This document shows positions 51,964 through 60,997 of a DNA stretch of 64,000 nucleotides, in pieces. Within the stretch, counting starts at the first letter, position 1. The number at the start of each line of letters is the position of its first letter. A program made the position numbers and the translations under genes. Under the pieces are notes generated by a model, which saw nothing but the letters and a program-made list of their open reading frames with translations, did not search any database and was not told where the DNA came from. Origin of the DNA: Aminicella lysinilytica (lineage in GTDB: Bacteria > Bacillota > Clostridia > Peptostreptococcales > Anaerovoracaceae); assembly GCF_004362975.1 (NCBI RefSeq), contig NZ_SNXO01000006.1, positions 1-64,000 of the forward strand. Direction: 5' to 3'.

Positions 51964-54435
51964 TTACTTGACAACGTAATTTACAAGCTTCTCAGGAACC
52001 ACTATAGTCTTGACGATGTTCTTACCTTCTAACAACGCTTTGATCTCCAAGTTATCATTTACAGCCTTCTCTAAGGCTGCTCTATCCAAACCGCTTGGCA
52101 CATCCATCTTACCTTTGAGTTTTCCATTTACCTGAACTATGATCTCGATAGTATCCTGTACCAGTGCGCTATCATCATACTCAGGCCATGAAACATCTGC
52201 CAGGGAACCTTTGTGACCTAATTCCTGCCACATTTCCTCGCATATATGAGGCGTGAATGGATTCAATACTATCACCAGTTTATTGATAGCATCTGCAAGT
52301 AATGGTTGGTTGATATTCTTTAATTCCTTATACTTGTAAAGTTCATTTACCAATTCCATAATGGAGCTTATAGCCGTATTAAAGCTGAAGCGTCCGCTAA
52401 CATCATCGGTAATTTTCTTGATTGTCGTATTCAACATATAATTTAACTTCTTGTCGTCTTCACTTATCACTTCATATGTATCTTCCTTGACATCATACTT
52501 AGTAACAAATTCATAAACCAGACGCCATACTCTGTTGAGGAACCTGTAACTTCCTTCAACGCCTGCGTCTGACCAATCCAACTCCCTGTCGGGAGGTGCT
52601 GCGAACAAAATGAAAAGCCTGGCTGTGTCAGCTCCGTACTTTTCTATGATTTCCTCGGGGCTAACGACATTGCCCAGAGATTTACTCATTTTCTTTCCGT
52701 CTTTGTTTACCATTCCTTGTGTAAGCAGGTTCTGGAATGGTTCCTCGTCTCTAACCAGACCGAGATCATGTAAAGCCATCATAAAGAATCTGGAATACAT
52801 CAAATGAAGTATTGCATGCTCTACTCCACCGATATACTGGTCTACGCTCATCCAGTAATCAGTCTTTTTCTTATTGAACGCTTCTTTATCGTTCTTGGGA
52901 TCACAGTATCTGAGGAAGTACCATGATGAATCAAGGAAGGTATCCATTGTGTCCATCTCACGTCTGGCCTTCTTGCCACACCTTGGGCAAGTACATTCTG
53001 CAAATGTTTTAGAAGTAGTAAGCGGAGATTCTCCTTTACCTGTGAATTCAACATCTGTAGGCAGCATAACCGGAAGGTTCTCTATTTTCTCTGGAACCCA
53101 TCCACAGTCTTCGCATTCGATCATCGGGATCGGTGTGCCCCAATATCTCTGTCTCGAAATGAGCCAGTCACGAAGTTTATAATTAACTGTCTTTTGTCCT
53201 ATACCCTTTTCATCGAGCCAATCTATCATGGCAGAGATTGCCTTGCGATTGTTCATACCGTTGAATTGAGCTGAATTGATCATAGTTCCTTCTGCTGCGA
53301 AAGCGCACTTAAGGTCATTGACATCTATGTCAGGATCCTTGGAATCTACAACCGGTATTATGTCCAGATCGAATTTCTTAGCAAAATCAAAGTCTCTCTG
53401 GTCATGAGCAGGTACGGCCATAATAGCTCCTGTACCATATCCCATGAGAACGTAGTCTGAAATAAAAATCGGAACTTTTTTCTCGTTGACCGGATTTATG
53501 GCATATTTACCGATGAATACGCCTGTCTTTTCATTAGAAGTTGAAGTACGCTCGATTTCGTTCATATGCTGAACTTTTTCAAGATACTCCTTAACAGGTT
53601 TCTCGTATTCAGTACCCTTTACCAGTTCCATAACATAAGGGTGCTCCGGGGCCATTACCATATAGGTACAGCCAAAGAGTGTGTCCGCACGTGTGGTGAA
53701 GACACGCATCTCTTTATCAGTGCCGTCGATCTTGAAATCGATGTTGGCTCCGATAGATTTACCTATCCAGTTCTTCTGCATGGTCTTCACTTTGTTTGGC
53801 CATCCAGGTAATTTATCCAGGTTTTCAAGCAGCCTGTCTGCGTAATCCGTGATCTTGAAATACCACTGGGAAAGATTCTTCTTTCCAACAGGTGTATGAC
53901 AGCGTTCGCAGCAACCGTCAACTACCTGTTCATTTGCCAGCACCGTCTGACAGCTCGGGCACCAGTTCACCGGATTCTCTTTTTTATATGCAAGACCTTT
54001 ATTATAAAACTGGATAAAGATCCACTGCATCCACTTGTAATAGTCAGGGTTGCAAGTCTGCACTTCCCTGTCCCAGTCATAGGAAAGTCCCAGTGTTCTA
54101 AGCTGGTCTTCCATTTCATGGATATTGTCCCATGTCCATTTAGATGGCTCCACGCCATGTTTGATGGCAGCATTCTCTGCCGGTAGTCCAAAAGAGTCGA
54201 AACCCATCGGATGAAGTACGTTAAAGCCCTGCATTTTCTTGAATCTGGCAACTATATCACCTATGGAATAGTTTCTCACATGACCCATGTGAAGCTTACC
54301 CGAAGGATAAGGAAACATTTCCAACACATAGTATTTTTCTTTGGTCTCATCATCAAGAGTGTTAAAACTCTCATTGTCTTTCCAGTACTTCTGCCATTTG
54401 CTTTCAATCACCTTGTGATTATACTTTTCTTCCAT
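51964..54435 (-). CDS. leuS: Leucyl-tRNA synthetase
   Basis: LeuS charges tRNA-Leu. The 823-residue class I enzyme has the HIGH motif in [18 protein letters not shown] zinc-type [21 protein letters not shown] knuckle (written in part) follows, then the editing CP1 domain ([35 protein letters not shown]) and a second zinc cluster. [11 protein letters not shown] is the KMSKS loop. It lies 19 bases after rsfS and 9 before rnj. The leader is too short for a T-box. Confidence 0.97.
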   Translation of the reverse strand: MEEKYNHKVIESKWQKYWKDNESFNTLDDETKEKYYVLEMFPYPSGKLHMGHVRNYSIGDIVARFKKMQGFNVLHPMGFDSFGLPAENAAIKHGVEPSKWTWDNIHEMEDQLRTLGLSYDWDREVQTCNPDYYKWMQWIFIQFYNKGLAYKKENPVNWCPSCQTVLANEQVVDGCCERCHTPVGKKNLSQWYFKITDYADRLLENLDKLPGWPNKVKTMQKNWIGKSIGANIDFKIDGTDKEMRVFTTRADTLFGCTYMVMAPEHPYVMELVKGTEYEKPVKEYLEKVQHMNEIERTSTSNEKTGVFIGKYAINPVNEKKVPIFISDYVLMGYGTGAIMAVPAHDQRDFDFAKKFDLDIIPVVDSKDPDIDVNDLKCAFAAEGTMINSAQFNGMNNRKAISAMIDWLDEKGIGQKTVNYKLRDWLISRQRYWGTPIPMIECEDCGWVPEKIENLPVMLPTDVEFTGKGESPLTTSKTFAECTCPRCGKKARREMDTMDTFLDSSWYFLRYCDPKNDKEAFNKKKTDYWMSVDQYIGGVEHAILHLMYSRFFMMALHDLGLVRDEEPFQNLLTQGMVNKDGKKMSKSLGNVVSPEEIIEKYGADTARLFILFAAPPDRELDWSDAGVEGSYRFLNRVWRLVYEFVTKYDVKEDTYEVISEDDKKLNYMLNTTIKKITDDVSGRFSFNTAISSIMELVNELYKYKELKNINQPLLADAINKLVIVLNPFTPHICEEMWQELGHKGSLADVSWPEYDDSALVQDTIEIIVQVNGKLKGKMDVPSGLDRAALEKAVNDNLEIKALLEGKNIVKTIVVPEKLVNYVVK

Positions 54436-54454
54436 TTTCTTCTCCTTGACTATA

Positions 54455-55363
54455 TTACTCTATATCTAAAAAGTTGCAGTCTCCCCACACCTTTTCGATA
54501 TTATACTTCTCTCTCATTTCCTGGCTGAAAATATTAACTATTATGTCGCCATAGTCCATCAACATCCAACCGGAATTCTGTTTTCCTTCTATACTCTTCG
54601 GCAATATGCCGCTTTCTGCAAATTTATCTTCAACCGAGTCGGCCAGCGCTCCTACCTGTCTTTCTGAACCACCGCTGGCAATTATCAGATAGTCTGCGAA
54701 TGATGACTTCTCGGATACATCGATTATAGTGATATCTATGGCCTGCTTAGCGTCAAGTACATGAGCTGCTTCCATGGCCAGACTTTTATTGTCCATTACT
54801 TTCTCCTTTAAAATTTTCTCAAAATATTCCTTAGCGTGCAATGTGTCCTCGTCAAGGTAATTACCTTGATCCAAAACGTATTCGGCTGTTCTGGTCAGGG
54901 ACAAAAGGCAGGCTTTGTCTATGTCTTCGTCTGCGAGCTTTCTCAGTTCTTCGACACCGGGGTAATCTCGCCCCGGTTCAATGGCATCCGCTATGAAAAC
55001 TACTTTTTCCAGAGGAGACATTCCTGGCCTTCCTGTGGTATGAAAGCTGACGGCATTGAGTATGTCCTGATCTTTTATGTCGAAATCTCTCTCCATGATC
55101 AAAGCTGCGAGTTTGCCATGGGCCAGATTGGGATTATCTCTATATCTGTCAGGAAGCCCCAACTCGTCAATTTTTCTATTCAGTGTTTCCTTATCTACAC
55201 CGCGGAACATATCATGGTACAGAGCTGCAATTTCCGCTTTTTTCGGATCTGCTCCGTATTTTTCAGCAAGTCTGATAGCTGTAGTTCTCACACCTTCCGT
55301 GTGTACTCTCCGCTTTTCAGAGAAATGCTTTTCAATATATTCATTTATAGAGTCCGTGTTCAT
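54455..55363 (-). CDS. YqeK-RsfS fusion: HD-domain Ap4A hydrolase plus ribosome silencing factor
   Basis: A single 302-residue frame holds two normally separate neighbouring genes. Residues about 1-189 are YqeK: an HD phosphohydrolase ([25 protein letters not shown] with the HD pair, [25 protein letters not shown]) that cleaves Ap4A symmetrically. Residues about 190-302 are Rsf[29 protein letters not shown] and [15 protein letters not shown] (in part), which binds ribosomal protein uL14 and blocks subunit joining in starvation. At the junction the sequence reads AAAGGAG followed by an ATG (54796), an ideal start for free RsfS of 113 residues. I placed the start of the whole at the ATG at 55363 (AAAGG upstream), overlapping nadD by 23 bases. 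Fused, separate and both products are possible. Confidence 0.85.
   Translation of the reverse strand: MNTDSINEYIEKHFSEKRRVHTEGVRTTAIRLAEKYGADPKKAEIAALYHDMFRGVDKETLNRKIDELGLPDRYRDNPNLAHGKLAALIMERDFDIKDQDILNAVSFHTTGRPGMSPLEKVVFIADAIEPGRDYPGVEELRKLADEDIDKACLLSLTRTAEYVLDQGNYLDEDTLHAKEYFEKILKEKVMDNKSLAMEAAHVLDAKQAIDITIIDVSEKSSFADYLIIASGGSERQVGALADSVEDKFAESGILPKSIEGKQNSGWMLMDYGDIIVNIFSQEMREKYNIEKVWGDCNFLDIE
54788..54809 (-). promoter_or_regulatory. Internal ribosome binding site and start for free RsfS
   Basis: On the minus strand AAAGGAG is followed by AAAGTA and the ATG at 54796, inside the fused frame. The spacing is what an independent rsfS gene would have. This suggests RsfS is also made on its own. 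Confidence 0.6.
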
Positions 55364-55943
55364 CGATATACCTTTCGATTCTCTGAGGAACATATTCGCC
55401 TATGGATCTGCCCTCCTTGATTGCTTCTTTTATTTCTGTTGAAGAAATATCCAGCATTCTGTTATGAAGGATCTTTACTTCTGCTCCATATTTCTCACTG
55501 TATTTATCAGCCTTGTATTCTACTACAGAAACATCGAACCTCGGTCTTGCTGCGACTGCAAAGGAATACTCCTCAAGAAGTTCATGTCCCTTGTACCAGC
55601 TTTCCAGGCTTACAAATGAATCCGTTCCCATCATAAACCAGATTTTAGTATCTTCCATTGATTTCTGAAGCAATTCCAGCGTTTTATATGTATAGGAAAC
55701 GCTGCTCCTGTCAGTTTCTATAGTAGATACTTCAAATTTCTCATCTTCCTGAGCGGCTAGACGAGTCATTGCAACTCTGTCCTTCTCACTAGCCATTTTT
55801 TTTCCTAGTTTAAATGGGCTTACCTTGGTAGGTATCAGAATCACTTTAGTCAGATTCAGTTCTTCTATGGCTGCTTCAGCTATAGACAGATGTCCCAAAT
55901 GGAATGGGTCAAAGCTGCCGCCTAAAATGCCTATTTCATTCAT
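55341..55943 (-). CDS. nadD: Nicotinate-nucleotide adenylyltransferase NadD
   Basis: NadD makes deamido-NAD from nicotinate mononucleotide and ATP. The 200-residue protein has the nucleotidyltransferase signature GILGGSFDPFHLGHLSIAE (about 4-22), a PTKVSPFK loop, FMMGTDSFVSLESWYKG and the late SSTEIKEAIKEGRS (ISSTxIR-type) motif. The order nadD-yqeK-rsfS is conserved in Firmicutes. It starts 2 bases after aspS. Confidence 0.94.
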   Translation of the reverse strand: MNEIGILGGSFDPFHLGHLSIAEAAIEELNLTKVILIPTKVSPFKLGKKMASEKDRVAMTRLAAQEDEKFEVSTIETDRSSVSYTYKTLELLQKSMEDTKIWFMMGTDSFVSLESWYKGHELLEEYSFAVAARPRFDVSVVEYKADKYSEKYGAEVKILHNRMLDISSTEIKEAIKEGRSIGEYVPQRIERYIDEHGLYK

Positions 55944-55945
55944 AT

Positions 55946-57715
55946 CTACTTTAATTTGATTCCTAATTCATCTAACTGAGCTTCATCTACTGTGTTAGGT
56001 GCATCACTGACCATACACTGTGCATTCTGATTTTTCGGGAATGCCATTACGTCTCTGATACTGCTTTCACCAGCCAGGAGCATTACCATCCTATCCAAGC
56101 CGTAGGCCAATCCGCCATGAGGCGGTGTTCCATATTTGAAGGCTTCCAGAAGGAATCCAAACTTACGCTGACTTTCCTCCTTGGATATACCAAGAATATC
56201 GAACATCTTAGCTTGCAGATCTCTATCGTGGATTCTGATGCTTCCTCCTCCAAGTTCAACGCCGTTCAATACTATATCATAGGCGTCTGCTTTAACACTC
56301 ATTGGATCAGTGTCAAGTTTAGGTATGTCCTCATCTTTTGGATGAGTGAATGGATGATGCATAGCCTTAACAACGCCTGTCTCATCGTCTTTCTCAAACA
56401 TCGGAAAATCCGTGACCCAAAGCAGGTTGAACTTTTTGTCATCTAATAATCCCATACGGCCTGCAATATGACGACGCAGGAATCCAAGACTGTCAAAGAC
56501 AACCTTTGATCTATCTGATACGATCAGGATCAGGTCACCTGCTTTAGCATTGAATTCGCCTGCGACTGAACCCAACTGGGCCTGGTCGAAGAATTTATTC
56601 ACCGATGACTTATACTCATCAGCCTCCACGCGGAGCCATACCATGCCTTTTGCGCCATATGACTTCAGAGAATCCGCCAGCTTATCAAGGTCTTTCCTGC
56701 TGAATTTCTCAGAGCCGCCGTCAATGCAGATACCTCTGATATCGTCACCCTTGGCCAGAACATCTGCGAATACTTTAAACTCTGTATTTTTAATAGCTTC
56801 ATTATTGCTCAGATCCACGAGTTCGAATCCAAATCTCGTATCAGGCTTGTCTGAACCATATCTTTCCATAGCTTCATCATAAGGTATTCGCCTTAGAGGA
56901 AGTTCAATGTCTGTGTCCATTAATTCCTTAAACAATCTCTTAAGGAATCCCTCCTGGATAGCCAAAACGTCATCTACGTCTACGAAGGACATTTCCAAGT
57001 CTATCTGTGTGAATTCAGGCTGTCTGTCTGCGCGCAGATCTTCATCTCTGAAGCATTTAGCGATCTGGAAGTAGCGATCTGTTCCGCCAACCATAAGCAA
57101 CTGCTTGAACAGCTGTGGTGACTGAGGCAGAGCGTAGAACTGTCCGGGGCTGACTCTACTTGGTACCAGATAGTCTCTGGCGCCTTCAGGTGTTGATCTT
57201 TCCAGCATTGGAGTTTCAACATCTGTAAAGCCCTGCTCATCGAAATAATCCCGAGCAAGTTTGGTTATCTTATGTCTGAATGTAAGATTTCTCTGCATAT
57301 GAGTCTTCCTCAAATCCAGATATCTATACTTGAGCCTGAGATTTTCATCAACATTATCGTCATCTTTAATATAAATAGGCGGAGTTTCGGCCTCAGAATA
57401 AATGACCAGATTACTTGCTATGACCTCTATATCTCCTGTTGGCAGATCGGGATTCTTGGAAGCCCTTTCTCTTACTTTACCTTTTACACCTATTACATAT
57501 TCGCCTCGCAGACCTTCTGCAAGATCAAAGATATTCTTTGGAATAGTATCGTCGAATGTTATCTGAACGATTCCTGTTTTATCTCTGAGATCAACGAATA
57601 TAAGCCCTCCCAAGCTTCTCTGCTTAGCTACCCATCCATTGAGTACGACTTCTTCTCCGATATTGTTCATGTTAAGGACGCCGCACATGTGTGTCCTTTT
57701 ATATAATTGTGACAT
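55946..57715 (-). CDS. aspS: Aspartyl-tRNA synthetase
   Basis: AspS charges tRNA-Asp. The 589-residue class II enzyme has an N-terminal OB fold that binds the anticodon (VVLNGWVAKQRSLGGLIFVDLRD, in part). Motif 2 is YFQIAKCFRDEDLRADRQPEFTQID, GAD insertion follows, and motif 3 is GLAYGLDRMVMLLAG. The bacterial-type insertion makes it longer than archaeal AspRS. It lies 20 bases after hisS, so no separate T-box leader. Whether it also charges tRNA-Asn cannot be judged. Confidence 0.97.
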   Translation of the reverse strand: MSQLYKRTHMCGVLNMNNIGEEVVLNGWVAKQRSLGGLIFVDLRDKTGIVQITFDDTIPKNIFDLAEGLRGEYVIGVKGKVRERASKNPDLPTGDIEVIASNLVIYSEAETPPIYIKDDDNVDENLRLKYRYLDLRKTHMQRNLTFRHKITKLARDYFDEQGFTDVETPMLERSTPEGARDYLVPSRVSPGQFYALPQSPQLFKQLLMVGGTDRYFQIAKCFRDEDLRADRQPEFTQIDLEMSFVDVDDVLAIQEGFLKRLFKELMDTDIELPLRRIPYDEAMERYGSDKPDTRFGFELVDLSNNEAIKNTEFKVFADVLAKGDDIRGICIDGGSEKFSRKDLDKLADSLKSYGAKGMVWLRVEADEYKSSVNKFFDQAQLGSVAGEFNAKAGDLILIVSDRSKVVFDSLGFLRRHIAGRMGLLDDKKFNLLWVTDFPMFEKDDETGVVKAMHHPFTHPKDEDIPKLDTDPMSVKADAYDIVLNGVELGGGSIRIHDRDLQAKMFDILGISKEESQRKFGFLLEAFKYGTPPHGGLAYGLDRMVMLLAGESSIRDVMAFPKNQNAQCMVSDAPNTVDEAQLDELGIKLK

Positions 57716-57735
57716 TTCTCACGCTCTCCTATAAT

Positions 57736-58989
57736 CTATTTAGTCAACTCGTTTACCAGGTCTGACAACTTAACTTCCTTTTGTTCATGACTGGCCATAT
57801 CCTTGACCTGTACTATTCCCTTGGCTATTTCGTCATCTCCGATAACTACTGTATATTTGGAATCCAGTCTTGCTGCATATTTGAACTGACCTTTTACATT
57901 TCTTTCCAAGTCGTCCATTTCAGCCTTGAGACCCTTCTGGTGTAGTTTTCTCAGTATGTTAAGCCCTTCTGCCTTGGCCGCCTCGCCCATAGTAACGATG
58001 AAGACTTCCACAGGTTCAGGTTTAGGGATCTCTACTCCGTTAGCATCCATCAGCATAAGTAGCCGCTCAATGCCCAATCCGAATCCTACTCCCGGGATCG
58101 GTGGTCCTCCAAGTTCCTCAACCAGGTCATCATAACGTCCGCCACCGCAAACAGTTCCCTGCGAGCCGATGCTCGTAGAAACAAATTCGAAAGCAGTTTT
58201 AGTGTAGTAGTCCAGACCTCTTACGATTCTTGGATTGATTGTGTATTCGATTCCCATGGAATCCAGGTTTTTCTGCACGTCTTCGAAAGCCTTCTTACAG
58301 TCGTCGCAAAGGAAATCAACCATCATAGGCGCATCCTTTACTATGTCCTGGCATATCTCAGATTTGCAGTCGATTATCCTCATAGGATTTCTCTCATATC
58401 TGTCCTTGCATGTATCACAAAGTTCATCGTAATGAGGCTTCAGAAATTCCCGCAACGCCTCTCTGTGTTTAGCTCTGCATTTAGGGCAGCCTACGCTGTT
58501 GATCTCAAGTTTTACGTCCTTGATACCCATTTCCGCCAGGAAATCATTTCCGATGCAGATAACATCTGTATCAGCAAGCATATTAGGAGTTCCGAATATT
58601 TCCACTCCGAACTGATGGAACTCGCGAAGTCGGCCCGACTGAGGTTTTTCATATCTGAAGCAAGGCGTTACGTAGTATATCTTAGTAGGCTGAACTTCAG
58701 CGTATGCTTTGCGTTCAATGAAAGCCCTGACTGCCGGTGAAGTCCCCTCTGGCTTAAGAGTCAGACTTCTGCCGCCAAAATCGTTGAAAGTATACATTTC
58801 CTTTTGTACGATATCTGTAGTATCACCAACGCCTCTGGTGAGAAGTTCTGTATGCTCGAATACCGGCGTCCTTATTTCTTTAAAGCCGTATCTTGCGCAG
58901 ATCTCAGCAAACTTCTTCTCTACATAATGCCATCTGTAGACCTGATCCGGCATTATGTCCTTGGTGCCTTTTGGCGCGTTTGTTAACAT
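57736..58989 (-). CDS. hisS: Histidyl-tRNA synthetase
   Basis: HisS charges tRNA-His. The 417-residue class II enzyme starts with APKGTKDIMPDQVYRW. Motif 2 lies around CFRYEKPQSGRLREFHQFGVE, and the histidine-specific VRGLDYYTKTAFEF and GGGRYDDLVEELGG are present. The anticodon domain occupies the last 90 residues. A cysteine-rich stretch (CPKCRAKH, CDTCKDRY, CDDCKKAF) in the insertion may bind zinc, a feature of clostridial HisRS. It lies right after hemZ. Confidence 0.97.
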   Translation of the reverse strand: MLTNAPKGTKDIMPDQVYRWHYVEKKFAEICARYGFKEIRTPVFEHTELLTRGVGDTTDIVQKEMYTFNDFGGRSLTLKPEGTSPAVRAFIERKAYAEVQPTKIYYVTPCFRYEKPQSGRLREFHQFGVEIFGTPNMLADTDVICIGNDFLAEMGIKDVKLEINSVGCPKCRAKHREALREFLKPHYDELCDTCKDRYERNPMRIIDCKSEICQDIVKDAPMMVDFLCDDCKKAFEDVQKNLDSMGIEYTINPRIVRGLDYYTKTAFEFVSTSIGSQGTVCGGGRYDDLVEELGGPPIPGVGFGLGIERLLMLMDANGVEIPKPEPVEVFIVTMGEAAKAEGLNILRKLHQKGLKAEMDDLERNVKGQFKYAARLDSKYTVVIGDDEIAKGIVQVKDMASHEQKEVKLSDLVNELTK

Positions 58990-60378
58990 TTATATTACCT
59001 CCTGTGTAAAAAATTTATTATCTTTACGTTCGCACATTTCGTCTATGCGATCTATATACTGTTCATAATTAGTGACGTTAGGTATACGCTCCAGCTTATC
59101 TGTCGATGGATAATAAACCTTGGAAATACCTCCCGCTCCTAAAGCAAGTATGGTCTGATGTTCATCCATTATCCTGATATTGTAGAGGCAGTCGCTGCCT
59201 TCTCTGCAGTATCCGGTGTTCTCGAAGAATCCGGCCATGTGCTTTTGCCTGTATAAATAATAAGGCCCAAAACCTTCCTTATTGAGTTTCTGCCGTGCTT
59301 CCGCCAGCATCTTCCCAACTGTTTCCGCCACTCTGTAGTGGTAATCTTCATCTATATCTTTCAATCTTGAAGCTCTCTTTACGGCCAGAGTGTGGATTGT
59401 TATGTTATCTGCTCCCATCTTTATGACCTTGTCAAGAGTTTCACTGAAGTCATGGCTGTCTTCTTCCGGCAAACCTGCAATAAGGTCTGCATTTATAGAT
59501 CCAAAGCCTATTGATTTAGCCAGGTCAAAGGCTTTTACTATATCCTCCGGGCTATGGCTTCGGCCTATTAATTCAAGAGTCCTCGCCTTCATTGACTGTG
59601 GATTGATACTTATCCTGCCCACTCCATGGTCTTTCATGACCATAAGTTTATCTTCAGTAATAGTATCCGGCCTGCCCGCTTCTATAGTGAACTCCTTCAG
59701 TTCTGACAGATCCATATTCTTTTCCACCGCAACCAGCATTCTGTCAAGTTGCTCAGCCGTCAATGTCGTAGGGGTTCCACCGCCAATATATATGGTCTCA
59801 GGTCTGTCGCCCTTGGCTTTCATAGCATTACCCACGTAATCTATCTCATGTAATAGGGCGGGCATATACCTCTCGATTTCTGACCCCGGCACCTGGTTAG
59901 ATGCAAAGGAGCAATAGAGACATCTGGTAGGACAAAATGGTATTCCTATATATATTCCCACTGTGTTCTTGCTCGGGTTACCATAACTATTATATTGGTG
60001 ACTATATGTATCTACAATGAGTTTTGCTTTCTCTTCAGTGAGAAAGTACTCTCGAACAAGCACGTCCAATGCTTCCTCTCGAGAACTGTTGTGTATTATT
60101 TCTCCGGCTAGTTTTACCGGTCTGACGCCTGTCAATATTCCCCAGTCAGGCCTCTTTCCTGTGATTGCTGATAACTTACTGAACAATTCCCTCTTTATTT
60201 CATCCTTATCATGGCTTCCCTCAAGATTGACATGAAGAGCCGAATCCGTTAGAAATCCATCGTCTTCAAGCAATTCATAGTTAGTCGGCGATACGAACTC
60301 ATCTATCAGTTCTCGCATGAGGCTAAGCTTGCTGAATCCGTGAATCTTAATTTTTATTTTAAATCCATTATCTGACAA
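58990..60378 (-). CDS. hemZ: Oxygen-independent coproporphyrinogen III oxidase-like HemZ
   Basis: HemZ is a radical-SAM relative of HemN. The 462-residue protein has an N-terminal domain typical of HemZ (GILTGVRPVKLA, about 85-96). The radical-SAM cluster motif is GIPFCPTRCLYCSFASN (Cys-x3-Cys-x2-Cys). YIGGGTPTTLTAEQLD, the EAGRPDTITE segment and RISINPQSMKARTLELIGR follow. Many HemN-like proteins lack true oxidase activity; heme genes are not present here, so the reaction is uncertain. Start choice is difficult: ATGs exist at 60405 and 60399 inside the preceding gene. A TTG at 60378 lies 9 bases after AGAAGGAG and matches the start of Bacillus HemZ; I chose it. Confidence 0.85.
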   Translation of the reverse strand: MSDNGFKIKIKIHGFSKLSLMRELIDEFVSPTNYELLEDDGFLTDSALHVNLEGSHDKDEIKRELFSKLSAITGKRPDWGILTGVRPVKLAGEIIHNSSREEALDVLVREYFLTEEKAKLIVDTYSHQYNSYGNPSKNTVGIYIGIPFCPTRCLYCSFASNQVPGSEIERYMPALLHEIDYVGNAMKAKGDRPETIYIGGGTPTTLTAEQLDRMLVAVEKNMDLSELKEFTIEAGRPDTITEDKLMVMKDHGVGRISINPQSMKARTLELIGRSHSPEDIVKAFDLAKSIGFGSINADLIAGLPEEDSHDFSETLDKVIKMGADNITIHTLAVKRASRLKDIDEDYHYRVAETVGKMLAEARQKLNKEGFGPYYLYRQKHMAGFFENTGYCREGSDCLYNIRIMDEHQTILALGAGGISKVYYPSTDKLERIPNVTNYEQYIDRIDEMCERKDNKFFTQEVI

Positions 60379-60988
60379 ATGGGTTGTTCTCCTTCTCATA
60401 TCCAATCGTAGTTTTTTCCATATGTCCCGGCAATACCACCGTGTTATCAGGAAGTACGAATAGCCTTTCCCTGATGGACTTTATCAAAGCTCCGAAATCA
60501 CCGCCGTAAAAATCCGTTCTTCCCACAGAAGAATTAAACAGCGTGTCTCCGCTGAAGACATAGCCTTCCATGATTATGCTCATTCCACCTGGTGTATGAC
60601 CTGGCGTAAAAGCAAATGTAAGTTCCATGCTGCCTACTTCCAACTGTTCTCTATCCTTAACAAATTTATCAGCCTTAACAGTTATCGGCCTTCCGAATAA
60701 TTCTATGGAACTGTTTAGGTCAGCGTTTTCCAGGAAATCCTTTTCTCCACAGTAAGCTATGACCTTCAACTGTGGAAACTCAGCCTTGAATTCGTCGACT
60801 CCACCCATATGATCTCCATGTCCATGAGTAATTATGATGTACTCAACATCCAGTCTTTCCTCTCTGATCTTCTCGGCTAGTTGTTTGCTGTAGCCGCCGG
60901 GATCGACGATAAATCCTTTGCCTGTCTCATCATATACCAAGTATGTATTGACCATTATAGGTCCCGTCGTATATCTGAATACTTTCAT
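60368..60988 (-). CDS. Metallo-beta-lactamase fold hydrolase (glyoxalase II-like)
   Basis: A 206-residue hydrolase of the glyoxalase II-like branch. The zinc motif THGHGDHMGG (about 54-63) and FTPGHTPGGMSI with the third His are present. FSGDTLFNSSVGRTDF carries the bridging Asp and VLPGHMEKTTIGYEK the last His. Members include hydroxyacylglutathione hydrolase-like and other thioesterases; without glutathione the substrate in a Clostridium is unknown. It lies 9 bases after relA and overlaps hemZ by 11, a layout repeated in many Firmicutes. Confidence 0.88.
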   Translation of the reverse strand: MKVFRYTTGPIMVNTYLVYDETGKGFIVDPGGYSKQLAEKIREERLDVEYIIITHGHGDHMGGVDEFKAEFPQLKVIAYCGEKDFLENADLNSSIELFGRPITVKADKFVKDREQLEVGSMELTFAFTPGHTPGGMSIIMEGYVFSGDTLFNSSVGRTDFYGGDFGALIKSIRERLFVLPDNTVVLPGHMEKTTIGYEKENNPFVR

Positions 60989-60997
60989 GTATCCTCC

